From Astrocystis sublimbata (lineage: Eukaryota > Ascomycota > Sordariomycetes > Xylariales > Xylariaceae), in the NCBI GenBank assembly GCA_022453515.1, contig JAJNNY010000020.1, positions 310,001-374,000 of the forward strand: a stretch of 64,000 bases of DNA, read 5' to 3'. Made by a program: the position numbers and the translations under genes. Of this stretch, positions 33,044-45,870 are shown one piece after another. The notes under the pieces were generated by a model, which made no database searches, had not been told where the DNA came from, and was given only the letters and a program-made list of their open reading frames with translations. Each line of letters starts with the position of its first letter. The stretch's first letter is position 1.

Positions 33044-34653
33044 TCAGATGAAGATAGCGTGATCCTGCTCCCTCTCTTCCACATACTCAACCGCTTTCCA
33101 CTCCACCTGCTCTCTGTTCCCTCCCACAAGATCTTCAAACGCTTTTATGACTTCGTCCCTCGGTCTCCAGTCCTCACTGACCTGCCACGTCACTTTGCCC
33201 TTCCCATCTCCCTGAGGCGCATCATACCTCACACCCCACCGGAACATAATAGTCGCATACTCATCACAAGGAGGCGCATCATCACACCCTTCATACTCGT
33301 GCGCCCTTACCTTCGAGGGCCGCCAATTAAGCCATGTGAACAGCTCAGCGTCTTTCAGGGCAGGCATCTTCTGTTGCTGGAGGGACTCAGCAAACGCCAA
33401 CAGCAGTGGGTTGATGCGCTCCGCAATGGGGCGAGTGCGAAACACGTCAGGCTGGCAGTCGGAGAATATGTCATCTTCATCCTCGTTATACCCATACTCA
33501 TCCTCTTCGCGGGACCATAGATTGTGCGTCTCCTCGGCTGTTTCAACACCGGGCGGATAGTGCTCTTCTTCTGTGATGGCGAAGCCTCTGGGATGGGGAT
33601 CCTCGCCGCGCGGACCGGAGAAGTACCAGCTTCCGTCGGGCGCACAGGGGTGGAATTCTACGCTGAGGTGCTGCATGCGCGGCCACGGTAGGGAATCATC
33701 TGAGCCGAAGAGATCGGGGGTGATCATCGCGCGGACATCGAGTTCCTCCAGCCGACTCCCAAGGTCCCGCAGCCCGAGAGACACAGGGTCCATCCCGCCA
33801 AATCCATCGTTCGACGACGCTGCGCCGACAAGGTCAGGCATTTGCCCCGCTTGATCCGTCTCGTTTCTGTAGGAATTGGGGTGCCAGAAGTAGACGCAGG
33901 CCTTCTTCAGAGTAGATGGCAGCAAGGGCATGACATCGCGCACGCACCGCCCGAACTCGACGCGTGCATCGCGCCACGGCCCTTCCCAGACACGGGCAAA
34001 CTTGCGCAGAGTCTGGGACGAGTAAGCGATGGGAAAGCGCTCCCAAAGCCAGGGGCAGTCAAGCTCGCGAAGATGGGGCAGGCGAGTAGCGAGTTCGAGG
34101 GGCACCCGCGGGGACACGGGCCGGACGTGCGCAAAGTCCATATCTGGCGATGACCCGTAATCTCGCTCGGGGTAGACGCGCAATTTAGTCACCCGGTGGA
34201 GAATAGGTAACTGATCCGGATTATGAACGGAGAGGCGGCGACTGTGAAAGACGCGATGGAAGCAGTCTCTGTCGGGATAAATGTCAAAGTGCTGATTGAC
34301 GACGCGGATGGCAGGCCAAAGGCCTTCATCTGGGCGAATGAGGGCTAGCTCATCGGACGACTGCTTGGCTGCCATGTCCTCGACCTCGCGCAGTGCGTTG
34401 AAAAAGGCGTGGACTTGGGCCGAAAAGTGAGAGTTGATAGCCTCGAACTCCGCCGCCGGCTCCCAACATGCGAGGCGCGCGCCTGGCGACCGGAGTTGAG
34501 AAGCAGCGGTAGATCCGCGTCGAGGTTACAGTCGCGTATGCCGACATGGAGACGCGGGTCGCGTGCGTTGTATGCACTGGCCATCTCGAGGAGGGAATTG
34601 AGGATGACATCCTTAGAGGGCGGCGTGAGGACCAGGATGTGTTGGGATGCCAT
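33044..34653 (-). CDS. F-box-like/LRR-type hypothetical protein with apparent frameshift
   Basis: The long frame 34375-33044 (443 codons from the internal Met) extends upstream in frame through FEAINSHFSAQVHAFFNALREVEDMAAKQ. The N-terminal part, from MASQHILVLTPPSKDVILNSLLEMA at 34653, runs in another frame up to LPLLLNSGRQAR. The two frames meet at the GCGCGCGC run (about 34474-34482); removal of one GC unit would make them continuous, giving about 535 residues. The body (LPHLRELDCPWLWERFP; LRDLGSRLEELDVRAM) resembles fungal F-box proteins with leucine-rich helices. An alternative is a 47-bp intron (GTAACC...GCCAG, about 34528-34482) that would remove LPLLL. Either the gene is a frameshifted allele, or the intron is real. 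Function unknown. Confidence 0.6.
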
Positions 34654-35002
34654 CGTGAAGATGATCGAGTTGTTGCTGTCGCGATAGCTGACAGGCTTGT
34701 GTGATAGACAAAATAGGTAAGTAATTAGTTCAATTACCTAATGGGCATTCTAGCTGACCAGGATCTTTCTACTACATAGTGCAGCAACCAGGACAAGATG
34801 TTCTTAAAAGAGAACACTGACCTCTTGCGAAAGTTCCCTAAAGTAGGTGTTCTTGCGTACTAAATACCAACTTAGTATTTCGTAAGAACGAAAGACTATA
34901 GCAAGTAACCATGCAGCCAGAGTTCAGACGAGAACTTCCCCAATTACGCGTAGCAGACAGAACAGAAGACAACCAATTACGTTCATCTACCCTTCTAGGG
35001 CG
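34654..35002. other. Intergenic region
   Basis: AT-rich sequence between the start of the F-box-like gene and the stop of the next minus-strand gene. Nothing recognisable. Confidence 0.6.
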
Positions 35003-37758
35003 CTATGTACAACAAAAAAGTACCGTTATTAGCCACGACTCAATAGCGATTTTGGCAGTTGAACAGATAGTTATTTCACCATTGTGTCCTCCATTGAGAT
35101 TAACGGCTGATAGTGGTCCTTCCTCCTTCTTATTCCTCTGAATTTTGCATAGGGAGTAATCATTTCTTGACCAGTGTGGAGTTCGCATCTTCAAGATCAA
35201 TGTTCTGGACTGTGACATTGTCAGTACTCCTACTCCATAAGATTGGTCGGATGAGTTACTTTGAATCTCTTCCACCTGCCCTTCGGACAAGTGTGTGTCA
35301 CAAGGCAAGGAACTGTTGTCTTGTGAGTCGGCTGTTGTATGAGACCACTCTGATCCAATTGTTGCCTCGTGCGCTTGGGGCAACTGGATGTCGTCCTCGA
35401 GTGAAGCGTTTGACCGGACACTCTGTAGTGATCTGCGACTAGATGCAAGAGATGCTTCCTGATTCTGCGCAGCACCATGTACTGCATTAGACGCAGAAAA
35501 GGAGCTCCATGTGTTGTTGAGGCTTCGCTGTTCTCGGCACAATGGCTTGAGGGTAGGATGGCTCGGATTCGAGATGTCCAATTCTCCCAGCAATTCACCC
35601 TCCTTCGCTCTTGGTACCAAATCAGTGCAATTGGACCAGGTACCGAATCCAGCTTTCTCCTGTGCTAAACGTTGTAACTGTAGAGTTGAATTGCTAGTCC
35701 ATTCGAGATGTTCGTATTTCTTGTATCCTTTCTTCCGATATAGGTATGTAGATACTGGCTCTAGCAAGTAAGACGTTATTACGAAAGAGCAGCCAATTAA
35801 AAAAACAAACACCAAGCCAAAAAGAGAAAATGACCCATACGCGGTGGTACGCGTTTTCTACTCGCAGTTAGCATCCATTATCGTGAATCAGTTGTAGAGG
35901 CTCAATCTCAGAGATCCAAGAAATTCTGCACTTACTTGACTTTCACATAGCTCCCTCAATTCAGGCATTGTATAATTGATTCGCTGACTCAATGTGGCTT
36001 GATCGGTCGGGCCATAAGCGTGACCTATAAATGCTGCTTGGCGGGCTGCCATTGATATATTCCACCAATGCGCCACATCAAGTTGCCATTGGTCCTTGGC
36101 CAGGACGTATTGAATTGAATTAGCTAAGTATGTTTGCGACTGGAGACTTGATGACCCAAGCTGGCCTATCAAGTCTATAATCGACAAATCAGATACGGCT
36201 CGAGCAACATAAAGGAAGAGGGCCGCTTTCCTATTCGTTGCGTTGCTGGCTGCGAATTCGTTATAAGTAATGTCAAAGAGGTCCACAGCACCAGCGACAG
36301 CATCGCGTAAACTAGCCAATGGACCACATTGTCGCTTTCCGGATATAGACTTGCAGAATTGGTGCTGGTCAGTGCAACCTAGTGGAGATGATGGTTCTGA
36401 CGGAAGATAGAAGGGGAAATGGGCGGATGAATTTGCAGAAATGAAACTTTGGTTCACTGGCGCAGCTGCTACTTGATACCAAGCGTCACTCGATGGCTCC
36501 ACGAAGGCAACTCCGTTCCCAGAAAGAAAATGAATTGTGACATCCGCATCTTCTCGAAAAATTGAGTCGATTAGGAAGAGAGTAGATCCGTTTCTAATCT
36601 TTCCACCTTGGACATCCGCAGGAAGTGGCCTAATTATTGATTCTCGTCAGCATAGAAGGGATGAAGATGTAATGTTTCGGCTATGTTGAACTCACTGAAT
36701 GTCTAAAATGGAGTAATCTACAATTGAGGCGTCAGAAAAGGCGAAAGCATATTGATCTTTGATAGATTTAGCTGCAAAAATATAGTCTTGAGCCCCAAGA
36801 GGACCAGTGGTATTGCCGTAGTGGTATAGAGTAGCCTCTCCAAAAGACGTGTTCTTTTTGCTGGTATATCCTGTTGTAACCAGTGGGGCACAATGATAGA
36901 CATTTCTCCAAAATACTCGGTGACCAGGTGGAGAATTGAGGCCAAAGGTATCGTGACTGCTCAAGTAGCCTGAATCAATGCGGATATTCGAAGAGCGGCT
37001 CCGACATATGTCATTTTGGAAAGGACACTCCGCGTATCTGTCCACATGGCCAACAATTTGCTTCTCAACGAATCGATCGCAATCAAGTAGGCCTCCGTCG
37101 CTTGAATAGCATTGCTGGGCATAGTTTGCTGCGCTGTTGATCTGCCTGGCACGGTAAGCGCCAGAAAAGAAATTTCGAACATAGAAGTCCCTCTCTCCTA
37201 CAACCGATTGCCCACAGTTCGCACTTTGAATCAAGACTTCGTCTCCAATCGCTGTTGAGACGGAGGAAGAATAGCCACTAGCGATAGTGAAAGCAATTAT
37301 ACAGATAGTTGCTACGGCCGTGGTAGAAAGTGGGCGGAAGCGTCCTTTTGAGCCTTTGCCACCACGTATGATATTGGCGAGCAACAAGATACCGTCTTCA
37401 GGTGTCGACGCATTACGTATGACAGCCTGCAAAGTTGGTCAATAACATAAACTTCGAAAGATCCAAAGAGAGCATCGAAAAATGAAGAATAGCAAAGAGC
37501 CTGAAGGCTTACCTGATGCTGGTGGTAAACAGCATTTTGTGGTGTTTCTTTTGAAACAAGTCGGTGGATCGAGAAACATACGATTCTCCAAATACGTGTT
37601 GCCACGAAAGCGATGAAGAAGGCCGTGAATGCAATAAGAAGATCGGCCTCCCGCCGGCGCAATGTTAAAGTGCCTCCAAAAATCTGCCCACGGGACCAAT
37701 TCGTCCAGGTTCCGACATATACAGGGTAGGGGATTGTTGTTTGTAAGGCAGGACTCAT
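35003..37758 (-). CDS. Large membrane protein with extracellular Cys-rich domain (paralog A)
   Basis: Four exons, 37758-37513, 37426-36696, 36629-35936 and 35857-35003, give 841 residues. I recognise no named domain. After YPVYVGTWTNWSRG, membrane segments lie at about 40-60 (ADLLIAFTAFFIAFVATRIW) and 113-135 (TTAVATICIIAFTIASGY). A long, presumably extracellular region with many Cys and N-glycosylation sites follows (CAPLVTTGYT; GPLASLRDAVAGA). A membrane segment near 570-590 (FGLVFVFLIGCSFVITSYLLEP) precedes a hydrophilic, Ser-rich cytoplasmic tail starting LEWTSNSTLQLQRLAQE. It is clearly homologous to the gene at 57854-60219, with identical coding length (977 nt) before the phase-2 junction and identical last-intron length (78 bp). 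The 86-bp first intron is absent from the paralog. Confidence 0.85.
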
Positions 37759-39460
37759 CTTAATAATTGGTTGAAGACTTATAAATGATGTGAGATAGTT
37801 GTTCAGAATAATGATGTAAATAGTAACATAATATTTTCAGGACTCGTGAGTCATAAATATTGTCTGGAATATTGTGATTGAGCGGGAAAAATAAGATGGC
37901 GACCGCCCTATTTACGTACAGTAAGCGATCAATCTCAATATAACTGAGTAGGAAAAGTAGGACGGCAACTATCTATCATTCACCTTGTGTGCTAGGTACG
38001 TAAGATGGTTAGAGCGGTAGATAGTCCGGAGGGCTGAGTAAACCGGATCTCGCTTTTTCCCACCCTGCATGGGCTGAGGGCCTGGGCGATTGATATTCGC
38101 CAACGAGACTTCACATATTGTGGCAGTTGGTTGCTAATCAGCATATGAAGCATGATTGCACATCTCTCCTGATAGGGTGTAGTTACTACTCCTGCTATTG
38201 TTCTTAGTTAATAATAGTGCATCGGACGCTTAGGCAAGCATCTATATATAGGGTGGGCTGATAGGAGGTGTGGTAGGTAAATAGCTCGCGCGTTATAGAC
38301 AAAGTTAGTTTTGGAAATATTTATCTGCAAATTCAGCTCATTAAGTTACTCGCCAAACTAGCATGACTAGTAGTTTGATGCTGCCCAAGGTTGATAAGCT
38401 CTTAGCAAGTTAGGAGTACTACTAAATAGGCAATGATATATACTGGGGAAAACGCCACAAGTTCTTGTGCATACTTAAACCTACCTAGTTCGGTAGGTAG
38501 CAACAGGCATAGCCTACCTAAGCCATTGCCCCATAATCTATGCATTGCCCTACGAACATCAAAAACTCAGACTCGGTACTTATATTATACTGCTTAATTA
38601 TTCAAAATGAACATATTTGACCAATCCTTATAAGAGTTGTATTTATAATGCTAGGAATGCTAATTCAAAGCTGTATATTTCTTTCGAGCTCCATGTGCCC
38701 AGGTTAACTGGCCTATATATTATACCTAATATGGAATTCATAGCTACAGAGTTAATAGCTGCAGACTTAAATTTTCTGTCCCTCCCTTGTTCCAGCTTCG
38801 AACCCACCGGCTTCCCAGCCCACCTACTTGCGCTAGCAGTTGATAGGAGACCATTGGCGCGCTCCTCTCTTGCCGAAAAGTGTCTCGATGCATTTGTCTA
38901 TTGCCAGACCAATGCGGGCTATAATGGCATCGACTTGTTGGATTTACCACTGTGCCAAAAAAAATTTCATTGCAGATCAAATATCGATTGCATTTATATA
39001 CTGAATCCAACACAAATAGCTATCTTACGTGTTTGACAGACTTCTGGCTATTAAAGTTGAAATAGATATGCCAATTATAGTACGCCACCGATCTCATTTG
39101 CATCTAGAAAGCACGGCCGGGAGTACCCGCATTAGCGGTGCAACACCCAAAAACGCCACACTCCTTCACCCCACCCAGCTTGCATATCACATCTTTCATT
39201 GACTCATCAACTCCCACACCCACCCACTAACTATGCTTACACAAGCGACTTGGTTTCCTAACAAACATCCAACTGTTTTGATAGTGCCCTTCTTACGGCC
39301 GAGGAGTTGGATGGCATGTGATTTGAGAAAGCAGCCATGAAAGTCCAGGCTCCCGTCGTCCGTGACAGTAAGATGGCAGGCACGGAAAGCTTGCAGTGAG
39401 GTAAAACCTTGGACTGTTCTAGGGCCCAGCTGACGACGAACAAGACCCCCCTACATGCAC
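37759..39460. other. AT-rich intergenic region
   Basis: Contains the imperfect inverted repeat CTACCTAG...GGTAGGTAG at 38481-38500. A 139-codon plus frame at 38617-39036 lacks motifs and is not called. 39240-39460 should be 3' sequence of the HET gene. Confidence 0.5.
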
Positions 39461-41526
39461 CTAGATGATTTCAATGATACCTCCTTCAGCAGCCACCTCA
39501 AAGCAACTAGGATCCTTGCTCCACGAATCCGCATCTCCCCCATGGCCATCAATGCACCGCCCATCAGCCAAAAGCCCAATCCTCCGAAACAAATGGCCAC
39601 CGTCATCGACAGGCTGCAAGAGGAGACTGAACTCGATATGTATCGTATCAAGCGCCTCATCAAGAAGGAAGAAAGAACTTCTCTCCAAAATCTCGACCCG
39701 GCTTATTCTACAAGCATACAGATTGCCCTTGTAGTTAGAATGATGGAATGTGTCGGGGTGGTCTAAGAACACCTTTCTCGTTTTTTCCGCAAATGGAATT
39801 CGCCAGTTATTAAGCAGGACTGGCGTTTCCTTCTCGGTACAGGGGAAGAAAGTCGCTTCGCCATATCTGAGCTCCACAGGGACGCTTGCGTGTTCCCGGG
39901 AACTGTGTGTCGAGATCACGTACAGAGGACTTCTCACGATAAGCGACCCTCCGGCCACTTTTCCAGTTGGGTCGGCAGAGCTTGGAGTGCATGTTGCCTC
40001 GACCAGCTCAAAATACGTGGCGAGCGTCTTTACGTGGGGTTTATCCTCCGTCGGGCGCCATCTATTCGGGTATACGATTTTGCGCGCCACACTCGCCCAC
40101 GACCAGCTCGGAGCGATATATCGGTCGTTGCTCTTGAGAGCCTCGGGCCCATACGGGATCCAAAGGAGATCAAGGTCTAGGGAGTCCTTCCAGAGACCAG
40201 CGAGATAGTGTGCGCCGGGCTTGAGCTCCATCATCTGTCGTGCAAGACCCGAAAGCGCCGGTAGTTTATCTTTCGAAAACGTTAGGTTCAAAGTTGAATA
40301 GAATTCGACAATCTTGCGCCACTTGTGCGGCAGAAGTTCGCGGTTCTTGCTTGTCACCATGATCTTGTTGAAGAGGAGATCGAGAGGCCTCTGGGCGCAC
40401 TCGCAGAGTAGGGACTCCGCGCAGTCCCAAAGCAGCTCGTATTGGCCAAATTGCAAGAATCTAGGTGACAAGAGTCGTTCTTGTAATACCCAGCCCCGTG
40501 TCAAAAGGGGAAATAGCTGGAGTACTCCAGAAAAGTCGTTGTTCACACTACTACCCATTGGAAGGGGGTGTCGTATCCCATGTCCTGGGTGCTCATGTAA
40601 TGTTGCGTTGTTCCCGAGGGAGTATTGGACGTGGATATTGTATGCTGCACCAGAGCGTGCAGTGCCTTTCAAAGTCGTCCCTGATTGTCTAGGGCTGTGT
40701 AGGCCGAGCCCTCCTTCACCGTTTCTGGATGCCGCCGCGGCGATTGTGATATAACTGTTGCTGTAGATTTCAGCCATCCTTGATGACTCCCGTTCCCAAT
40801 CCTCCACACTGTCTTGGATAATACAGAGGGAGTCGATCCAGACATATCGTATGCCTAGCTTTCGACAGACGACAATGGTGTCCTTGTAAGTAGCCGGAAT
40901 ACAGTCCCAGTCGATCCCGTTCATATGGCTTTCGAGTGTCTGTGACGTGGTCGTGAGCTGCTGTGCTTGTCCCCAGCAATGACTCAGGCAAACGTATTGC
41001 TCCCTCCTCGCAGCCCTTGCTACGAGGCGGACTGGCCCCCCAAGCAAGGCCGTATCAATTACTCTAGTAGGCAGAGTTGGAAGTTTAGCCGCATTACTAC
41101 AGTTATGATTTCTTCTACAGTTCTCTATCCATTGCAGAGCAGTTTGGAAACTGCCTTCGCCGTCATACTCGACGGAAGTGATGTCTCTATGCGTGGGCAA
41201 CATGCCCCACGGGCATGTCGTACCTAACCACGTCTCAGTCGTCCCGGAATTGCGAATTTGTGATTACAGACTGCGGGAGACTTACCCCACGAACACTAAA
41301 ACGACACAATCGCACTTGCCGAGGCCACGCGCACTGAGAACCGCGATCCCGCCTCAACGATGTGAGGAATGATGGCTTCCGCCTCATTCGGTACCATGGG
41401 CGACAGCGCAGCGTGGATACCTTGACACACGATGGAGCAGAACTCACATGTTGTTTTCTTCAAGTCTTTGAGGATGCGGGGCCATTGAGGATCAGACCAG
41501 TGCTCACAGCGATTGGACGGTGACAT
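39461..41526 (-). CDS. HET-domain (heterokaryon incompatibility) protein with in-frame TAG in exon 1
   Basis: Exons 41526-41286 and 41223-39461, with a 62-bp intron (GTAAGT...GTTAG), join in frame over 668 codons. The N-terminus has the short Cys-rich module seen in many HET proteins (CEHWSDPQWPRILKDL, CEFCSIVCQGIHAA). HET core motifs follow: YVCLSHCWG, YKDTIVVCRKLGIRYVWIDSLCIIQD, WERESSRMAEIYSNSYITIAA, and later GWVLQERLLSPR and WSWAS. HET proteins trigger non-self recognition and cell death on fusion of unlike hyphae. Codon 77 is TAG (41296-41298), four codons before the splice donor. Frame and total length fit only if this codon is read, so it is a nonsense change, a sequence error or a sign of a different exon end. 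Without exon 1 translation could start at the ATG at 41203 and keep the whole HET core. Confidence 0.85.
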
Positions 41527-42589
41527 TTCGTGTTTATTGATGAGAAGGTGATAAGTTAGCCGAAGTGAGATCTACAGGGCAGATCTGTATGACCCGACCT
41601 GCAGTCGGGCTTGGCAGCCCATTTGAACGAATAAAGGTTAGTGTCCTGGTAACATGGATTAATCATTGTGGTGTCGTAAGTCGCGAATTTCATGATGTGC
41701 ACCTTCACTCCATCCTAACATAACCTCCATTAGAGCGCTTCTGGACACTTGTTATGGTTCCAACATCGCAGAGTTTAATCCTCCAAAGAACAAATACTAT
41801 GCTGTCACTCCGACTTACTCTCCTCTTCTCATATGCGCATACCCACCAATGTAGATAAATAGGCGAGAAACGCGACCCACCAACATCTCCGCGAAAGGTC
41901 TACCGAGCCTACTCCTACCGAAAGCGACTCCACGGGCCCCGCCAACACACCGGCTCAGTCCGTGGCGCTGTCTTCTCGGCCCGTCCCTCTCATTTCACTC
42001 GTTGTCATTCCATTCGGCGAAGATCGTACTGTAAAGAGAAAAATGGAGTGATTGATTGCTCGAGTGGATGATAACATTCAAGAAAAATCCCACGCATTCA
42101 TCCCCAAATCGCCAATCCCTAATCCAGAGTAGAATTTCTTAACTTTTGATTCAATTAAAGGCTGCTCGTGCTAAGGTATCTATTTGCACCCCGACCCACC
42201 CCAGCCCGTCCCAAAAACCGTACCCGAACCCCGAAAACGCCTTTTGCTTGTTCCGGTCCTTCTGCTGTGGCGCAGTATTCGTTCGTAAAGTCGTCCCGTC
42301 CCATTCCATTCCATGGCATCCCGTTCCAAAACAGGAAACAAATCATCAGCTCGTCACCGGCCAATAAGCCAGTATAGCAGCCAGAATGCCAATCAGTGAG
42401 CAAGTGGGTGAGTAGTGAGCGATCAGGTGAATGAGTGCCATGTGTTCCCTCACTTCACGATCATATCCTCACTCGCTCGCTCACTCATTCTCAGCCCTCC
42501 CTCTTCGTTCTCATTACAGCACCAGCTCCAATTCCCCCGTGCGTGCGTGCGTGCGAGACTAGTATTTCCGTCCGTCCGTCTTGATCCAT
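41527..42589. other. Intergenic region with short tandem repeats
   Basis: Holds small repeats: CATTC-type pentamers near 42300, GTGC tetramers at about 42538-42555 and GTCC tetramers at about 42567-42580. No gene seen. The right end borders the stop of the secreted-protein gene. Confidence 0.5.
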
Positions 42590-43258
42590 CTAGACGACCG
42601 TCTCGTTCTTGTGGCAATCAAAGGACGCAAGGCTCTTGTCCCACGAGATCTGCGAGATGTCGTACTTGTGCGGGTTCTGGAAGTAGAAGGCGCCGCCGAA
42701 GGTGCAGCCCGTCGGCGATTTGCAGATGTCTTTGCATGTGCCGCTGTTGCGTATCGATGTCAGTGTTTACAGACCAAGTTGGAGGGTAGAGGGAAAGAAG
42801 GTAGGAGAGAGAGAGAGGGGGGGGATTATGGCGACTTACACTCGCGGCCAGCAGTAGAAGTCATCGCCGTCCGGCGCAAAGGTCCGCGTGTTCTGGAAGA
42901 ACTCCTGCGACACGTCGTGGCATTCGTCGAGCGTGTACGTCTCGTAGTGGCAGATGCCGGTGGCGTTGGGACCTTGGCACATGAGGACCTGTCGCAAATG
43001 CGATTGTTAGCTGATTGTAGGGGACCCGGCAGGAAGGTAAAGTCGTAGTGGAAGTGAGGGGCGTGGGTGTGCATATTGAGGTAGGTAAGGCAGGTGCATA
43101 ATGCGATTGTGCTTTTCGCGAACGGAATGGGGTTGGGAGTTGGAACTTACACCTCCGACTGCGCGCTTGGCTAATGTTGACGATGCAGGCTTGGTGGGGA
43201 GGGCCGATGCGCAGGTTGCGCCTGCGACGAGGGCGGTGACTATTCCTGACAGTTGCAT
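42590..43258 (-). CDS. Small secreted cysteine-rich protein
   Basis: Three exons, 43258-43151, 42988-42840 and 42743-42590, give 136 residues. A signal peptide (MQLSGIVTALVAGATCASA) is followed by a short pro-segment ending LAKR, a likely Kex2 site. The mature part has regularly spaced Cys (VLMCQGPNATGICHYETY; FYCWPRVGTCKDICKSPTGCTFGG) and a Cys near the C-terminus, suggesting three or four disulphides. It resembles a family of conserved, uncharacterised secreted proteins of sordariomycetes; I know no activity for it. Size, Cys content and secretion make it an effector-like candidate, but that is inference. All introns have GTAAGT donors. Both flanks are long and gene-free. Confidence 0.85.
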
Positions 43259-45870
43259 CTTGATGGAGTGGTTGATTGATTTGTTGGGTTGGTAATTGTT
43301 CTTGGCGATCTTGTTGGGTGTGTGCAGGTACGATATATGATTGCAGAATACCACGATTGGGACAAATGATGCTTTTATAGACTGTAGTGTTGTATCAATC
43401 AACCAGAATGGTGCGGCGCCGTGTAGTTGATGGTGGTGTTGTTTGATGGGGTGATCCGAGGTGGGGTGATGATGAGGATGTTGTTGTCTGTAGGTTGAGT
43501 GGGCGCAATTTCTTTATTGTTTGCTTCCAACGTGACACACAATTCTAGGCCTTTCGGGTGAAGTTTGTTAGGTAGGGCTGTATAACGAGGAAGGCACGAG
43601 GTTGAAGTACGAGGGTGAAACGAGGATTATGTTTGTTTATATGTGTTTATGTGTAAATTGATCTTCTTAATTGCTGAGATGTGGATGAGTCGCGATATTT
43701 AATGTGGGTGTAATTTTACGTCTGATGCTAGCAGTTACCTCACCTCTGATATCACATTTTAGTCCTAGACAAGCAATGACGATGCGCAAACGCGGATGCA
43801 GACCGCTCCTCATTTGTGCCTCGTACCTGTGAATCACAGACGTTGGTGTGCATGCCGTGTCACCCGCACTCCTCTCCTCTCTGCCCTCCTAATGTAACTT
43901 GGGTCGTCCATCGGTAGCTAGGGGTCCAGGGAAAGGAAAAAGGAACATGGCATAGCTGATCATTTCTTGCACCCCCATTCTAACATGGCAATCTGCAGTG
44001 GAACGGGCAGTTGGGAAATCACCGCAACGATGATCAGGGCTATTTTCGGCCAGGCCTATCTGATTTTGGACAGCAACGGACCAAGGTTACCCCAGGCAGA
44101 ACCACAAGCAATTCGGACATGGCGGACCCAACGGCCAAGGGTGCGTGCGGAGTGGGAAACATTTGCCGTAAGATTGTCGAGGGTGTAAGTGTAAGTGGTA
44201 CAGATTAGGGCAGAATGAAGTCATCGCGTAGCTAGCGAGCCTAGCATGGGAAAGTTAGGCTCAGTTTACTTTCTTTCCTTCAATGCGACGTCGTATAGCT
44301 TATCTTAGCTTCTGTTGCGCGCACATCCTTCGACACAACGTCGCTTGCATCGTGGCGAGCGTGGTTCCTCCTCATACGACTTCGGCAAATGCAGGTTGCA
44401 GATAGGAACCGCAGCTCTCAGTCGATCGCCTAACCTTTTTACCGACTTTATCTAGCGTGATATGTTCAGAATGAAGATAAGGGTTGATTGAGGGGGGAAA
44501 ATGAAGGGTCCAGTCCGAATCGAACCCGCACTGACTGCGCTATTGAATCTGGACATTGAAAAACATGCCTTGACAAAATGCATTGAACCAACGAGAGGAA
44601 AGGGATCTTTTCAGCGCGGCATCTGGCAGACGACCAACAGCAGTGCACAGCATATGCAGCTCCCATCGTGCATTCTCGTATTGAGCAAACTTCAGCCCAG
44701 CTATCGTGGTCTCGACTCCTACCTAACGGCAATCTTTCGAGCCTCGTGGCGTCTCTCATTGGCCGCATGCCCCTGTCAGGACCCTGTGGCTTCCCTACGT
44801 CATAAGACCTAGGCCCCTGCTATTGTAATGTTACCCCAGAATGAGACGGTACAAAGAGTGATTGGCTATTCCAGTGGGTAGCTGGCTGGCCGTTCTAAGA
44901 CACACACACAGACCGCATACGAACATCCCACCTTTTATTGGGGTCAGAAAATGGAGAGGATGGCTTTAATGGGAAACGTTTAAAAAGCTGCGATAAGCAC
45001 GACGGCCGATCTCGTGACAAGTCATTGCAAATGGCATGTCGGCTAGGTGCCACGGAGGAGAAGGATTCGCCTGGGCTTCGACATATGGCCTTGGCGCACA
45101 TCACGAGTACCGAACATTCGGAGTATTGTTACTTGTTACACTACATGACTGACTCCATGAATAGATTGAGTGGTAGCAGGCACGTCTCGTACGTACGGGA
45201 CATTGGGCAGGGAGCTGAACAATGGCAGACGGATTCGGGTGCAGTTAGCATAACCACCGGAACCGGCGAAAACTGTGCTCGGTTGAATATTGGGACCCAG
45301 CAACCAATGTTGCAATCCTATTGGTCATGGCAGGGCTGTCTTTTTCGATTCACCTTGAAGCCTTATCGTCACCGAGTCCAATTCGTAATGATACGAACTC
45401 GTGTGTAGAGACCTCCGGTAACACATCTCTTCTTCTTTCCCTTGATGTGGAAAAGTTTCTACACACCGGCCGTCGATGGCGTTGCGTTCATCAAAGCCTT
45501 GCATAAATGCAGTCGGATATGGCGTGGGGCGAACGGGAGGTTCCGTCTCCTAGCTCGAGCGGCTGATTGCTCATGTTTGCAGTCGCAGTTCACGTGGACA
45601 GCACTGCGAGTCGGGCAAGCTTACCATGATACCTTTAGCATTGCAAGCTAACTGCTATCTTGGTAGGTGTTTTGAAAGCAAACCCCAACGCCTCGCTTGT
45701 AGCAGTTTTCCCCGTGTTTTCCTAGCTTCTTTGCGAAGGCGCCCCATTTCTTGGAACGTGTACGCGGGGTGGTTGGTCGTTTGTGTCCAGGGCGCATGGT
45801 TAGTTTCCTGTATTGCAGCCTCATGCCCAATACGCGCGATTATCTAGGCGTAATCCATCAAATTTTTATC
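43259..45870. other. Long gene-poor region
   Basis: No reliable coding sequence. Frames of about 70-156 codons occur on both strands at 44.5-45.4 kb without motifs. At 44507-44560 a minus-strand segment has D-arm-like (AATAGCGCAGT) and T-arm-like (GGGTTCGATTC) pieces in a compact stem-loop, perhaps a tRNA relic. Confidence 0.45.

Noticed and set aside
38617..39036. 139-codon plus-strand frame
   Set aside because: AT-rich, no homologous-looking motif, low information.
44507..44560. tRNA-like arms on the minus strand
   Set aside because: Only about 50 nt long, acceptor and T-stem do not pair properly and no anticodon arm; at most a relic.
44938..45408. 156-codon plus-strand frame
   Set aside because: No motif and competing frames on the other strand; not supported.
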